Below are positions 43,782 to 56,245 of a stretch of 64,000 nt of DNA, piece by piece. The notes below the pieces were generated by a model. It saw only the letters and a list, made by a program, of their open reading frames with translations, had not been told where the DNA came from and made no database searches. The stretch covers positions 25,857,253 through 25,921,252 of the forward strand of contig OX377203.1 of NCBI GenBank assembly GCA_947396885.1. The letters run 5' to 3'. How positions within the stretch are numbered: position 1 is the stretch's first letter; each line of letters opens with the position of its first letter. A program made the position numbers and the translations under genes. Source of the stretch: Heligmosomoides polygyrus polygyrus (taxonomy: Eukaryota; Nematoda; Chromadorea; Rhabditida; Heligmosomidae).

Positions 43782-43925
43782 TATTAGTTCTTTGTGTGCT
43801 GAACGAGGTTTCTGCAGTGGAACTTTTACAGTTTTTACTCACTGTAAAAACTGTAAAAGTTAAACTGTAGGCCATGTAATAAAGTTCTATCATAAAAACT
43901 TCGTCCGACACACAAAGAACTAATA
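43782..43925. mobile_element. 144-bp palindromic MITE-like element
   Basis: The outer arms TAGTTCTTTGTGTG and CACACAAAGAACTA pair and are bounded by TA. An inner perfect hairpin, aacttttacagtttttac / gtaaaaactgtaaaagtt, lies at about 43819-43860. Confidence 0.7.
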
Positions 43926-45200
43926 CATTTATTTCTTTATTTATTTTTACTGTACAGGAATAACCATTCAAAAGCAAAACAAAGCAAAAGAACATAAGCA
44001 AAAGTCATGGTAAGGAGGAAAATACAAAACGAGCAACAACAGTCAACCTAGTGAAGAGGAAACCTACTAAGCTGCAGATCCTGTAGATACCGGTCAAGAA
44101 GTCTGTTATATTGCCCAGGAGTTTGGTAAGACGTGTCTCTTAGATAATTTCAAAAATTCAGAGCCAGCACGTCAAGTGAACAACTGATAAGTTATACAGC
44201 TTCTTGGTCTGATAAATTGGATTTTTTTTACTGACCGCCCCTTGTGTTCGATGAAGAAAAGGTATAGAGGATACTCCTGAAGGAGAATACGGTCAAGAAC
44301 AGCATGTAAGCAAATACCCTTATTGCGTTAACGAGATGCAAATTAGTCCTTGTACAGCTTCCCTGCGTGATTCGCGCTTTATTTTGGACACTCAACTCTC
44401 GTTCAGGGGCACATTGAAATAATGTCGAAAAAGCCGATCGAATTGCGCACGGCCTCTTCAAATATTTGCGAACAAATTCAGTACTGCATCTATTATCAGC
44501 TTTTAAGTCGTACTCTGTAATAGACCTATTGTAGAATGTGCGCCACAGTTTTCAGTGCGAAATGTGAGCAAGAAATCGCCAGGCTGGAATCTGTGCAAAA
44601 CAGCTTCACAAGGAAGCTCTGGATACGAGTACATGGGTATGATTACAGCACCATCCCTTCACCGAATTCACGAAGCAGATTCGATTAGAGCACTTGCGAT
44701 TATTGCGGTGATAATGGAAGTTCCCAATTTAATGACCAATCCGCCATTAGATTTATTGATGATTGTAGAGAAACATGGGCTTCTCGAACAGCAATATTCT
44801 TATTAATTTTTATATCGTCAGCGAGTATTTTACATAAAATACCGATTTGATTAACCAAAAATGGAATTTCGGAGGTGTATAAAAATAAGTAAGGATTGGA
44901 AACAAAACACCTCCCTGAGGAACACCGAAAGGCTTTCAGAAAACGCATCATTCTCCCACACTTGAAGGGATCTACCAGTTGTAAATATTTATCCTCAGAA
45001 TAATCCTGTAGTGGACACCTGTTGCCGTGAGTTGATCATTAGTTTATCCAAAGGGACCTTGTCGAAAGCCTTCATAAAATCGAAATAAATTGCATCCATC
45101 AATTTTTTGTTTAGGCGCCGCTTTTGTTCAATCATTAAGCGTAGACAACGTCAGCGTTTCAGTTTAGTATTCACCTGTTCGAAAGCCATGTTGATTGAAT
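43925..45200 (-). pseudogene. CR1/Jockey-type LINE reverse transcriptase fragment
   Basis: On the minus strand, from 45130 downwards, RT motif A is visible (YFDFMKAFDKVPLDKL), then LYTSEIPFLVNQ and a motif C block (LADDIKI, expected FADD), then LQSSINLMADWSLNWELPLS. Frames are interrupted. An AT-rich repeat (acatttatttctttatttat) lies at the 3' end, as in related LINEs. It is 5'-truncated and inactive. Confidence 0.75.
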
Positions 45201-45369
45201 AAGCGCATTACACTCGAGATAAAATACAAGAGCTGCCCTGATTTTTTTTAAATCGAAGAACCTGGCAAAAACTGATGTGATGCTTAATAAATATATTCCG
45301 TTTGGTGGCGGGGTCAGCTTTTCGGTTGTGGTGGCAGTTTCTCCTGTTCAAACGCTTGGTCGGGTTCAG

Positions 45370-46475
45370 AGGCGTGCGCTTACTTGCCGCCGGTAAATTT
45401 CTTACCGCGTATTTTTAACAAGGAAATTCACCGGTAAATTCCGGTAAATTCGGTAAATTCGTTAATTTTTTAAAATATAATATTCTCTTAAAAACAATTG
45501 GTTTAAGCGGCGGTGATATAGAAAAAAACGTAAAACTCACCGAAACATCACCACGATCAGAAAAACCATATCATCTTCATTTTATCATGCATATGTCATC
45601 CTAAAGCAAACGACGCCCTGGAAGCAATGAGCATCCTACGACAAACAGAGCAAGCGGAAGCCTAACAACGCACGAGTATAACGACCTATATTGTGGGTGC
45701 TTAATTGAAACTCTATAAAAACTTTCTGGAACATCCGACATTCAATCGAATATGGCTATATTTCATTTGGATTAACAGTCTAAGTGCTTTTTGAAATTAT
45801 CACAATTATCATCATTTCATTCGATGAAAGAATGATTAACACCTTTCACTACTATTTTTTGAACTATTAAGCTGTACTTTGGAGCAAAGCCGGACACTTC
45901 AGAAACAACAACGAAATGTGACATGAGAGCGGACTTCTTTCTTTTCTTATACGTGAATATAGCTTAAGAGTTCACCAGGAGATCAGGTAGATTAGCAGAG
46001 CGGAGCCTTACATCTTGGACTAAATTACGGGTACAAGACATGAACGTATCTTCTCCTTATTCCTCTGGCGACCGTCTATTCTGAGAGCTTCTACATCTCT
46101 TGTTCAAATTGTCTCATTTCGTCTGGGGAATTTCAGCGCAAGGTACTATCCCAGTGGAGCGCGTTTTTAACACTGGAGCGCACCATCTGCGCCTCGTGAT
46201 GTGGACATGAATGTTTTAATGACGTTGAGGACTGCGAACGCTATAAGCGAGTTATCGGAGAACGTAGAAGCAACCACTTCTAAACTGAGATTGGTAGTAT
46301 GTTTCCTTCTCCATTCGATAGATAGAAACATGATTTTGAATGAAAAAGGACGTTAAATTTTCCGGTAAATTTTGGAATTTACCGAAAAATTTCGTTAAGA
46401 GAATTTACCGCGAAAATGCCGGTGAATCCGTTAAACCGGTAAATCGTTAACCGTTAAACTCACACCCACAAAGTA
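45370..46475. mobile_element. element with inverted subterminal GGTAAATT repeats
   Basis: The left end has several copies of ccggtaaatt between 45390 and 45460. The right end has the inverted set (aatttaccg, gttaaaccggtaaatcg) between 46355 and 46450. The layout mirrors the hAT-like element at 24553-26417. Outer ends (gaggcgtgcgcttac / inverted ggtgtgagtttaa) are only partly matched, and I could not find a target duplication. No coding frame. Confidence 0.5.
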
Positions 46476-48200
46476 GGACGGTGTTTCATCCGGAGCAGCA
46501 GCAGAGGTAGGTGGTAACCTACAGAGGGCATTACAAATCTCCTCCTTATAAAACCAAACCGAACTTTCCATACTGGAATTACATTGCACTGAGAGTTTTA
46601 TTGTCCGAAGCCATCAGGAAGGAACGACACTTGCACTGTGTCAACGCGCAGTTAGCGGCCTGCAGTTTCTCATTTTTTTGAAAATTTGGGGCTCTACTAA
46701 CCAGAGCTGTACAAGCGAAGGCCACCCTAGACCGATTGATATCTTCGAAATGGGGCGTTTCATGGGAAACGTCTCCCTTTATAGCTGTCCATAAGAGATC
46801 GACGATCCGGTTGGTACGAATGAGCCGCCGATTAATAGGGCGTTGAATTGTAGCAGTAACACGTTGCTGTGGAAATGTGTGTATGAGCTACTTTCGCGTG
46901 GAGTTTATTTATTTGTTCTACGTTAACCAAGCGAAGTGTCATAGAACACCCTAGCAAGTACATAAAACAGCACAACAAGCACGAAGTTGGAAAATTAACC
47001 TAAATATCTTCACTCCACCAAAGCTCCAAAACATTGATCAAAAATCATTTTTCTTTATCCAAAAGTTTAGAAATCACTACACATGATGACCCAAAAACGT
47101 GAATACACTGTAAGAATACTGATAAAACTCGGCACTATATGTAGGGAAGAGTGCCGGTGCGCGAACATGCGAAGAAACTCTGGGATGTAGCCAATTTTGG
47201 TGTAGTAGCAGGATCACTTCCCGGAATTCCTTGCATTCGCATGGACCTGCTCCTCTATGAAAGCCAGAAATTCCTTTTAGATTAGTTGCATAGTTATTCC
47301 CAAAAATTGTTTTAAAGTGCAAAAAATCAGAATCATATCGGTGCGGCGCAAGAACAGACATATTGAAAATATGTAGGTGTAAATCAATGGTACACCTGGC
47401 ACACAATCGTAAACAGAACAAGAAGAAGAAATCATAAAAACGCTGTTCTTCATGAATTATATCCCCCTTATGAACAGCACTTACGCTACCGTCCAGACAA
47501 AAAGAATGGCGTTTTGGGCAGGCGTAGCCTCCTAGAAGAATTCGAATTTTTTCTTTCCTGCACGAAACGAATATGAATTTTCTGAGCAATCCGAAAGTGC
47601 ATTCACTTTCTTGCGAAACTTTCTCTACGACTGTCCTTTGTCTATGTCTTGTGTCTTTTCAAAGAAAACAAAAACCGAAAATTTGCTTCGACATACTAAA
47701 AGCGCCTCCCTTCGGAATAATTTGGAAGACCGTTATTCCGAGTCGAGAGATGCTCCACTTGATACGAAAAGTGTTCGCCGATGACAATGACTCAACAATG
47801 ACAAACAAGAAAACATTCTATTTGCGTCCGCGATGAATTCAGACTAGAGTGTCTAAAAAGAGTAACAATAACCTACTTTAAAACGGAAACTGAACTTAGA
47901 GTCCGGCTTGGCAGGAAGTTTCCCACGTAGTAGGAGTGGCTGTCTTCAAATCCTTTACGATGCGCTGATAGACTTTGTCAACGAGAAGAATTTTTCTTAG
48001 GACTCGGGCTAGGAGTGGACGCCGACGATCAACTATAAAAGTAAATATTTCGGCCACTTTCTCACAGAAGAAGTATTGCCGATGGTCTTGCTATTCAGCT
48101 CAAAGGTCTGATCAACATGTCGGTTGAAAATTGGACAGGAGAGGTACTCGAAATTTTCTTAGTATTTAACCGAGGTGGTTATCCAAGAAATTGTGGCCAA
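46476..48200. other. intergenic, unassigned
   Basis: 46905-46990 (atttatttgttctacgttaa) resembles the 3' end of a LINE. A 170-codon open frame on the minus strand (47077-47589) is the longest frame here. It is Phe/Cys-rich, has no recognised domain and may be a LINE remnant or chance. Confidence 0.4.
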
Positions 48201-48509
48201 CTAGCGACGAGGAATATACATCCAACGTGCGTCGGGATCCAGAAGACGTGCAAGAAGAAGAATGATGAAAGGAATGCTTAAGATGGCCGGGTCAAATTTT
48301 CAAACTCTCGTCCGAACTGAAGAATACGGGCTCAAGCACTGTGGCGCAGTCTACGGGAGGTATCGACGTCGGCGTATGCACCGATTTCAGGTGCAGTATT
48401 CACTTAGGACAACGACTACGACTACGGCTGTTCTATTGAGTTGTTCGGTAATTAGTGTAGTTTTTAAAAATATTTTTTGGAAAGGAAGACAGCGTCCGCA
48501 AGATAGGCC

Positions 48510-48705
48510 TTAAGTTCGAGGTGGTAGGAAAGCGGCCTAGAGGGCGCCCGAAGCAGCGATGGGCTGACACGTTACATGTGGACTTGAAAGTAGCTTGTGT
48601 CCACCCCGATCTAGCGCTGGATCGGGAAAGGTGGCGTCATGACACCAAAATAGCGGACCCAGCCACGAAGCGGGACAAACGCTGAAGAAGAAGAAGAAGA
48701 AGATT
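48510..48705 (+). pseudogene. RTE LINE 3' terminus with GAA tail
   Basis: The frame reads KRPRGRPKQRWADTLHVDLK, then DRERWRHDTKIADPATKRDK and R-stop. This is the C-terminus of an RTE-type polyprotein, followed at 48681 by gaagaagaagaagaagaag, the usual short-repeat tail. Everything upstream is missing. Confidence 0.75.
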
Positions 48706-49085
48706 TATATGAACAGCAAGCAATGATCATTGACAGCAAACAATAATCAGTGGCACCACAATACGTACAATATCAGCCATTTTGTTGAATGACCTTTTGC
48801 CATCTTTCGGTAAGTTTGAAAATTCCACGTTTGAAGAAAGCTTGGTTTTTAGAGGCGAAGAGCTGATGCAGCCCATTCTTAACAACTAGTTCGAATCAGC
48901 TGCCAATGCGTCCCCTTTCGTTGCAGATTGTCCGAACACGAATCTTCAACGATTTTATATTGGATTATAGGACTATGATTCAAGAGTTGAGCAATGGTGT
49001 TATGAATGCTGCGCTTGGTGTTATGGATTCGGAACCGTAGTGAAACAGACCTACTCACCCATATTCTAAATTCTCCAAAGCACAC

Positions 49086-49386
49086 CGGATAAAGGATAAA
49101 GGATAAAGGACGGCGTTACTCAATCCCTTCTGGGATGCGCCAGCGCATTCCACTTCTATGGGATGTCGTGGAGGCGACATGAATGCGTATTTGGCCATAC
49201 AATGACTTGCGGTGGCCAGCCGATGAACAAGTCAGCGCTTTATCCTTCCCAGACAAGTCTGGTACCAATTCACCGACCCCGAAGGGATGGAAGGCTTGGT
49301 TGGCCTGGGCGGGAAATCCGAACCAGGAACCTGGTATCGGGTGCACGCGACAGTCGCGCCTCCTCCGACTGCGCTACGCGCGCCCT
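49086..49386 (-). mobile_element. tRNA-derived SINE, best-preserved copy
   Basis: On the minus strand it starts GGGCGCGCGTAGCGCAGTCG (A box TAGCGCAGTCGG), has the B box GGTTCGGATTTCCC, continues through ccttccatcccttcggggtc and caagtcattgtatggccaaa, and ends in tandem TTTATCC units (49086-49110). About 300 bp. It serves as the reference for the family in this window. Confidence 0.9.
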
Positions 49387-50264
49387 AAGCACGCCCTTAG
49401 CACACCGGATGACCTGGAATTACCTTGTGCTGATATGCCAGTAGATAACTTTTGAATAGCTCAGATTCTCAGGAGTTCATCCGTTTGTCGGGAAGAGATC
49501 TCGTGTTGCAAGAGATACAAGTGTCGGTCAATTCTACCAGCACCACTTACCCTGGAATCCCTGCAGCTGAAATAGACAGGTTCCCTTTGAGGATCTTTTA
49601 TCTCGAGTTTTTAAATCAAACATTCTTGTAATCGAAGAGCTTAGTTAGGAGAATAATGTTCACTCAAGTGTTTTCTGCCTTGCTGCAGTCTGCCCTCAGA
49701 CTTGGTTACAGAAATCCTCGTCCTGCCGCCTTGTGGCAGATCTTAAACTCGAATGTTCTTTTTACTGATGACCAAGGCGACACTTTCTAAGAACAGGTTG
49801 TCCACATTTTCTCTGCTTCGGAAGCAAAAACGAAGTTTCGAAGTCTGAGAATTGATGTCGAGAAAAGGCAAACCGAATCACAGGATCTGTTCGGCATCAG
49901 TACAAAGCACGAACGAAGATACGTTTCATTGCTGGTATGCAGAGCTCCTAGACAAGAAACAAAGCAACACGAATAGTCTGATAGGTACAAATTTGCTTTT
50001 CCCCTTCTTTGAACAGATACAATCACAGTTCCTTTTCACTTTCACTTTATTCAACACGAGTGTTGCCACTGTGTGTTAACATAACGCAGGACCATTGAAA
50101 CATAAGACGTACCCGTGTAACCAACCCTTCAAAGGTTATAAAATGCTAAAATGTAACATTCTAAAACGAGTCAAACAGGAACAAAAAAAGAGAAGAGAGA
50201 ACTAGACATGAAGTAGAACGATAGAGAGAACCAAACACAAAAGAACTGTCACTTCCTTCCCAGA

Positions 50265-50531
50265 TCCGAACTAAAGCTAGCCAGGACAGCGCTGGAATAT
50301 CTTTTTCCCGTAGCTGGTTTCATGCTAAGAAGACCCTTGGCGACCAACCGATTGAAGGTGGATAGGACTCTGTTGGAGAAGAACCGAGACCTGGTACATG
50401 TCCTAGCAAATGAACGTCTAAGTTTAATCGAGCCGCCACGAGTGACCGAGGAATTAGTTACAACAAAAAAGTCTTTGGGATTCAACTACACCGAAGCGCT
50501 CGTGATCCTATATGCCATTAGGATGTCGTGA
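50265..50531 (+). CDS. candidate terminal exon, unrecognised protein
   Basis: After an acceptor-like cttcccag, the phase giving SELKLARTALEYLFPVAGFM stays open for 88 codons through TLLEKNRDLVHVLANERLSL to ALVILYAIRMS and TGA. It looks helical and has no obvious low complexity. I do not recognise a family. The opposite strand is also open, so chance is possible. Confidence 0.3.
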   Translation, partial: SELKLARTALEYLFPVAGFMLRRPLATNRLKVDRTLLEKNRDLVHVLANERLSLIEPPRVTEELVTTKKSLGFNYTEALVILYAIRMS

Positions 50532-50949
50532 ATGTTTCGCCTACTCTCAAGGCTACTAAGATTAAACAAGTTCCTCTAACGTGGTTAAAGCAACAACGCT
50601 GGTGAGAGACCTATCAAAAAATCGTAATATTCTTTTGCCATGACATTAGTTTCGCGCAATTTTTGATGATTTCTATTACCACTAGGTGTACGGATTGATC
50701 CCATAAAACAAATATGGTGGTAAAAAGAAAATAGGAATAGAGAACAATGTTTTACACAATTGCATTTTAGTGTGTCTTCCAAACAGCGATATTTCCATGC
50801 TCCAACGGCTCTTGTAATGTTCAAAAAAGGGTGGCTTTACATTCCAGTTATGAAGAGTGAAGAAAACCATAATTAATCATACTCTATAACAACGCTCTAA
50901 GCGATGATTCATACCATCGACCGGCGCCGCCGCAGAAATTATCCATAAA

Positions 50950-51400
50950 ATAGGGGGAAAATCGGGGTGGGGGGGAGGGAGGAAAATTACGGCACCAAAA
51001 TAGCGAAAAATATCCAGACGTCTTCTTCCTGCCTGGGAACTCCGGTCCTGGGGCAATCGAGGTCGCTGAACACGAATCTAAAGTTTGTTTTTGAAGTATC
51101 GATCGACATCAAACGATATTGATCAAATTACGGTGCTGGAAAATAGAGGAAAATGCCCAGACATCTTCTACCTGCCAGGGGAATCAGAAAACGTGTGGAA
51201 TACGTCGCATGACGTGCCTGGGTCTCAAAGGAGGTGCCAAAGTCTTCTCTCAACGTGTTTGGGAATCAGGTAAACGTGCCGAAAACGTCGTGCAAAGTGC
51301 CTGTAGATTCAGAAGCCGTCGAAGACGTCGTCCGCTAAGGGGGATCATTGGGGGCGGGGGCGGGGGGGAGGGACCAGTACCAGTAATGGGGGACCGTTTA
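50950..51400 (+). repeat. minisatellite-like units with G-runs
   Basis: Units with ccagacgtcttcttcctgcc / ccagacatcttctacctgcc, then caacgtgtttgggaatcagg and cgaaaacgtcgtgcaaagtg, alternate with poly-G stretches (50965-50985, 51350-51370). The sequence is related to 4040-4520. Confidence 0.5.
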
Positions 51401-52387
51401 CTAGGAGAGGACCAGTAGTGACGAACCAACGATCGCCCTATCATACTGGATACTGTACGTACTGCGAGCCTTTTGTACTCCTAGGTAAGGAAAAGAGCTG
51501 TGCAAGTCAAGCAGCTAGCTCGATGTGATTGTCCCTAGCTTAGTGACACTGCAACATCGCGCCAAGCGCGAAAGTGCGAGGCACACCGATAGGCGTAACG
51601 GAGCACTTGTAATGTAATAAGCGGTATGTAGGTGAACAATGTACTCTATTAGTTGACGTGAAATCACGAACACTGACCTTCTAATACTAAGTTTACGTTG
51701 CTCTTCAGGTGAGTAACTTCTGTACACCTTCTTATAGACCGATGAGACGACCTATTCAAGTAAAAAGAAGCAGCACATATGGTTAAGTTGCGCTTTCCAT
51801 CCTCGAAGCGACCGCCTTTGACTCCCCGAAATCATGTTCTACTCGATTCAGACGATGCGAGCCCTCTTTAACAGTCCAGCATCCAAGAAAAAGTGTCGAC
51901 ACCGCTGGCAATGACGAGAACTTCGCAGTTCTTTACCTGTCGCACCTCCTTTCAGGGCGGGTACTGGTGATTTCTATCATCAGCACTGTAGGTTTCAATT
52001 TCTTGGCGGCATTGAATTCGCCTCTGACGTGTCCCCCCTGTGGTTCGGGATATTTCAGTGGTACAAAAAAGGCAAACACAGCGCGTTCGACGGCCGGCCA
52101 GCCAGCCGACGTCTACACTCGCCGCCACCCATCGTAAACGTATACACCTGCCATATTGTTCACTGATCGTATTTGACTCCCTATTACCTTTCCATCCTAT
52201 CCAGTCCATTCTCGATGCTTTCCAGGAGAATGCGAAGGACTAAATGAACATCTGCATTTCTTAGTTACGGTAGAAATCGTTTCAATCTGTAAACTGCATA
52301 CCAAAATCATATGTCACTCCTAAAAACTAGGTATTTAAACATTTGCGACTTTCGATTGCTGGTATGCTCACAACACGTGGGGTTTGA

Positions 52388-52839
52388 TGATCCCTGCAAA
52401 AATTAACGGTTTTAGTACTGTTCTTGTTCTCCTAGGGAAGGCAGCAACAAGTGCTTTTACAGAACGTTCCGAACGTTTATCAGTCGTGACTTCTAAGACA
52501 AAATTTCATGAACCAAAAAAAAGTCGTAATAAAAAGGCGTCCACCGTTAAGCCACGTCCGGAGAGGAGTAATGGCACCTCTAAGCAGAGTCTAGTGAATG
52601 ATATAAAACATGGAATAGACACACAGTTTGCCTGCAGTCATTTGCATCAACCTATTTGCGGCCGTCAGCATTGTGTCGGACCGAAAGTTTCAATCCTCTC
52701 CCACTCCCAAACGCAAATGGTCATAAAACCGTTCGAACATAAACCATCTGATTACTGTACCAGCTGTTATACTTCCAGTAATGCCAACGGACTTCTAGGT
52801 GTTACCCACTTAGCAGGTAGACCCTTCAAACTGTCCTAA
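52388..52839 (+). CDS. open frame of 150 codons, unrecognised
   Basis: Starts MIPAKINGFSTVLVLLGKAA, a possible signal peptide, followed by a basic stretch (KKSRNKKASTVKPRPER) and several Cys/His pairs toward the end. No family is recognised and no splice context was established. The length is unusual for this AT-rich region, but codon use is unremarkable. Confidence 0.25.
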
Positions 52840-53574
52840 TCGGGTAGAAGTCTTATCTCCAATCTCTTCAGCTTTTAACGAAAGAATTTGACGCTGTGTA
52901 GAATGGTGTTGCCCCTCGTATGGGTGGTAACGTTCTATTTGCTCGAGTAGGACACAATTTCCAGCAAGTTATCATCGCATGTTCTCGGATTCTCATCAGC
53001 ATGCTTAGCTCTAATCTACTAGCTCGCACTCTGAACTCCTTTATGGGCTGTAGCGACTAAATACCACAAAATACCAAAAATGGTGCTTTGAAAGTCGAGA
53101 GAGCAGTTCTTGTTCAAAATCTTCCAAAGCCGTTTATATTATTGCGTATGATTCGTGCTTCATAATGCATAGCTGCTGTCTGTAAAAAAACTTTCGTTGT
53201 TTTTCCAGTAAACAAATAAAACAAAGGCAGTGGTTAGATCCCTTATCTTCATTGTGAATACTTATAAATCTTCCTGAGAATGTGTAGGTCAACTAGGTCC
53301 TTTCCGCTCTCAAAGGATATTTTATTGAAGCATCTCATAGGGCTTACTTTTACCCCCTTCTACGGAGGATCGTCCATATTCTGAGCGAAGCTTTCCTAGT
53401 TTCGGAGTTGTGCATCTCCAGTTCGAAGTATCTCGTGACAGTGTCTTTTACATTTTCACACGCATTTAAACTCAAGCGTTCTCCTCTGCATGAAGGCATG
53501 AAAACCGCTTATCGGATTGTGGCACAAAAAAAACTTGAACCAAGGCGGAGACTTTCTGTCCGGCCGAAAGCAGT

Positions 53575-53810
53575 AAAGCCTCAATGACTTGCGGTGGCCA
53601 ATCGACGAACAACTCAGGGTGATCCTACCTACTTTAGTCCCGTACCAATTCAAAATTTCACTTTTTTCAAATTTCAAAAACTCTAGATTCAATTGCCATG
53701 TGATATTTGGTTAGAGTGGGAAAAACCACATGTTAGAAATGATTTTGGGTCATGCGAATGTCTGCGCCCACTCCAACTGCGCTCCGCCAGGATCAAGCGT
53801 GGGGTACCAT
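53575..53810 (-). repeat. tRNA-derived SINE, decayed
   Basis: tcaatgacttgcggtggcca, atcgacgaacaactcag, gtaccaattca and gcccactccaactgcgctcc mark a diverged copy interrupted by unrelated sequence. Confidence 0.55.
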
Positions 53811-54599
53811 TTTCACTAAAAATCGAAGTCACCCCGTCCCATCCCGCATGAAGACCTATTTTTGATAACCAATTGTTGTACGCATAGAATGAATTGTTCT
53901 TCTGTTTTTCAAGACCCTCTAGATTTTTTTCGTATTTTGAAAAACTTATCGAGCTATGATAGTTTCTGTGAACATCCAACTTTGTCGCTCCAAATGACGT
54001 CGGTGCAAGATCGAGCAGAAGTCGATCCAACCTGCTCGATTAAGCAAACCATGATTTTTCATTGTGTATTGATCAAGAATTGAAATTTTTTGTTGCAGAA
54101 ATTCGTCCTGTATAGGCGGTCTGCATTACGTAAAAAATAGTTTTGTTCTCATAAAAACGAGAATTTTAAATGCGATCCCACTAATCATATCGAAGATCGC
54201 TGTGGAAAAGCTTGGTTTTTTACTGCACAATAGGGAAAGCACTGAAGTCATCCTTAGCAACTAGCACGTGAAATTTTATAGAGTGCAGTTTCAGACGCAG
54301 ATGTCGCTCCTTAAAGAAGTTAACATCGTGTTCATGACATCCTGTAAAATCTGCAAAAATTGAGCACCTCTCATCGATTCGACATCTGCAGGCAGAAATT
54401 TGCTTTATTTTGAATTGTAAAACAATCAGTATTCGAAACTTTATAGGATTCAATTCTGTGCTTCTAACATGTCTTCCTTTACGATCGAAACTGTGCGTGA
54501 TTTCCTTCAATGTCGAAGCCACACCTGGAAAGAACAACTTATTAAGGGATACAAACACCATCACGGATCTCCCTCGATAGAGAGCCTTTGGGCTCTCTT

Positions 54600-55726
54600 G
54601 TTAAGAGGGGTCTCGGGCCGCTTGTCGTACGGCCACATGGCGCGCCCCCGGCGGTGGATAGGGGAACGAAACGCGACTGGGTACTGCCCAGAGACGCAGG
54701 TCGGATAGAGGGGATGGACTCCTTGCTCCTGCTGTGTCGGGTCGACGCCTTCCTTGTGCATGGGAGCGGCATGTTCATGCACAGTGTGTGGATGTGTTTG
54801 CGCCTGTGCGGTTTGTAACAGTGTCGGCTCGCCCAAAAGCTAGCACTCGGCAGACTAGGAGTACATGTAAGGCAACTCGAGGCCGCCTGAAAAGTCTCGC
54901 CCAGTCCCTTCAGTTTGGCTGGCTACCAGGAATTCTTCGCCCGCGCGACAGAGCCTGACTACCTACCGTGTGTTCACCAGTCAAACTCACGACCAGCAGC
55001 ACTAAAGGGCCTCATTCCCCTGACCCCGAAAGAGCCTCGATTTCTGCAGCGATGGAAATGATGAGTACGGAGAGGCTGCTAAAATCCCAGGGCCTAACCA
55101 GGCTGCGCAAATTGAGAAGGACTAGGATGACGATCTGTACTTACAACGCCCGCACGCTCGCATCGGAAGCATCCGTCGAAGACCTGATGATGCAAGCCAG
55201 GAAGATCAAGTACGACGTCATCGGACTGACCGAGACGAGAAGACACCACCCCCTACACGCCGCCTACGACTCCGGAGAAGAACTGTTCCTCGGAACATGC
55301 GACAGCAGGGGAGTAGGCGGCGTTAGTGTCCTCGCCAACACGCACTTGGCCATGAACATCGATTCGTACGAGTCTCTGACAACCCGAATCGGACGTCTGC
55401 GACTGAAGAAGCGATGTGGCTCCGTGCCAGCTTTGACTGTGTTCGTCACGTATGCCCCAGCATTCGACTACGACGACGAAGAGGACGAAGCCTTCTACGT
55501 GGAGCTGAAGAAGTTCTATAAGGAAGATCACACCTTCTACAAGGTGATCGTCGACGACTTCAACGCCAAGATCGGGCCACGAAGGTTGTCGGAAGAATTT
55601 CACATCGGAGCCCACGGTTTGGAGAGGAACGAGCGAGGTGAAAGGCAGTCCGAGTCTATCATGTCGACCAAGACCATCCATGAAAAACTAGCAGTCAGAA
55701 ACTTCCTCTTTCGCTCAAACTGTTAG
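54600..55726 (+). pseudogene. RTE-clade LINE, 5' region and APE endonuclease fragment
   Basis: The frame 54968-55726 contains [16 protein letters not shown] (active-site Asn), [10 protein letters not shown] (active-site Glu), FVTYAPAFD and VIVDDFNAKIGP (the GDFNAKIG block with its first Gly changed to Asp), then GAHGLERNERGERQS. This is an APE-type endonuclease of a non-LTR retrotransposon. It stops at TAG 55724-55726, before the final catalytic SDH motif and the whole reverse transcriptase. GC-rich 5' UTR-like sequence precedes it from about 54600. Confidence 0.8.
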
Positions 55727-56179
55727 TTCCTTGCATTTAACACCAACAGTGGTTTCCAGTGGTTTCCAGTCCAAGCAGTCGTCATTAAGAAGTGCCAAGA
55801 TGCTCCTCAAAGGTAGTATCTGTTGGAAGATGGATTAACCAAAACTGAAATTTTTATTCCAGCTTTGGCCACCCTTGTTGAGTGGAAGAGATCAATTTGT
55901 TTCAAAGCGCATTTCACTAAATACAATGAAAACCTTCGCCAATAAAAGGCTGGAGGCATGACTAGAAGAGTATCCTAACAATGTGATCTTTCTTATCCCC
56001 CAGCCTGAAGTAAAATAGAATTATTTTTCTACGTCTCTTGTCTAATTCCTGTTTTTGGAGCTCCAAAAAATAGGGCCCGGAATTAATCCCTCGTTGATGC
56101 CAAAATTGAAGTTTCGCGACTTCATCGCCGATGCTAACTCTAGCCCCAGTAATAATATGCACTGAGCGTGTAGCACGTG

Positions 56180-56191
56180 TAGCGCAGTCGG
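56180..56191 (+). promoter_or_regulatory. internal Pol III A box of the SINE
   Basis: TAGCGCAGTCGG matches the A box consensus TRGCNNAGYNGG. Confidence 0.7.
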
Positions 56192-56231
56192 AGGAGGCGC
56201 CGACTGTCGCCTGCACCCGATCCAGGTTCCT

Positions 56232-56245
56232 GGTTCGGATATCCC
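56232..56245 (+). promoter_or_regulatory. internal Pol III B box of the SINE
   Basis: GGTTCGGATATCCC resembles the B box GGTTCGANNCC and lies about 50 nt after the A box, a normal spacing. Confidence 0.65.

Noticed and set aside
47077..47589. 170-codon minus-strand frame
   Set aside because: Long, but no family, Phe-rich composition and proximity to LINE-like 3' sequence; noted under the intergenic entry only.
52204..52242. Possible terminal exon SILDAFQENAKD
   Set aside because: The acceptor is plausible, but 12 codons with no upstream exon is too little to support a gene.
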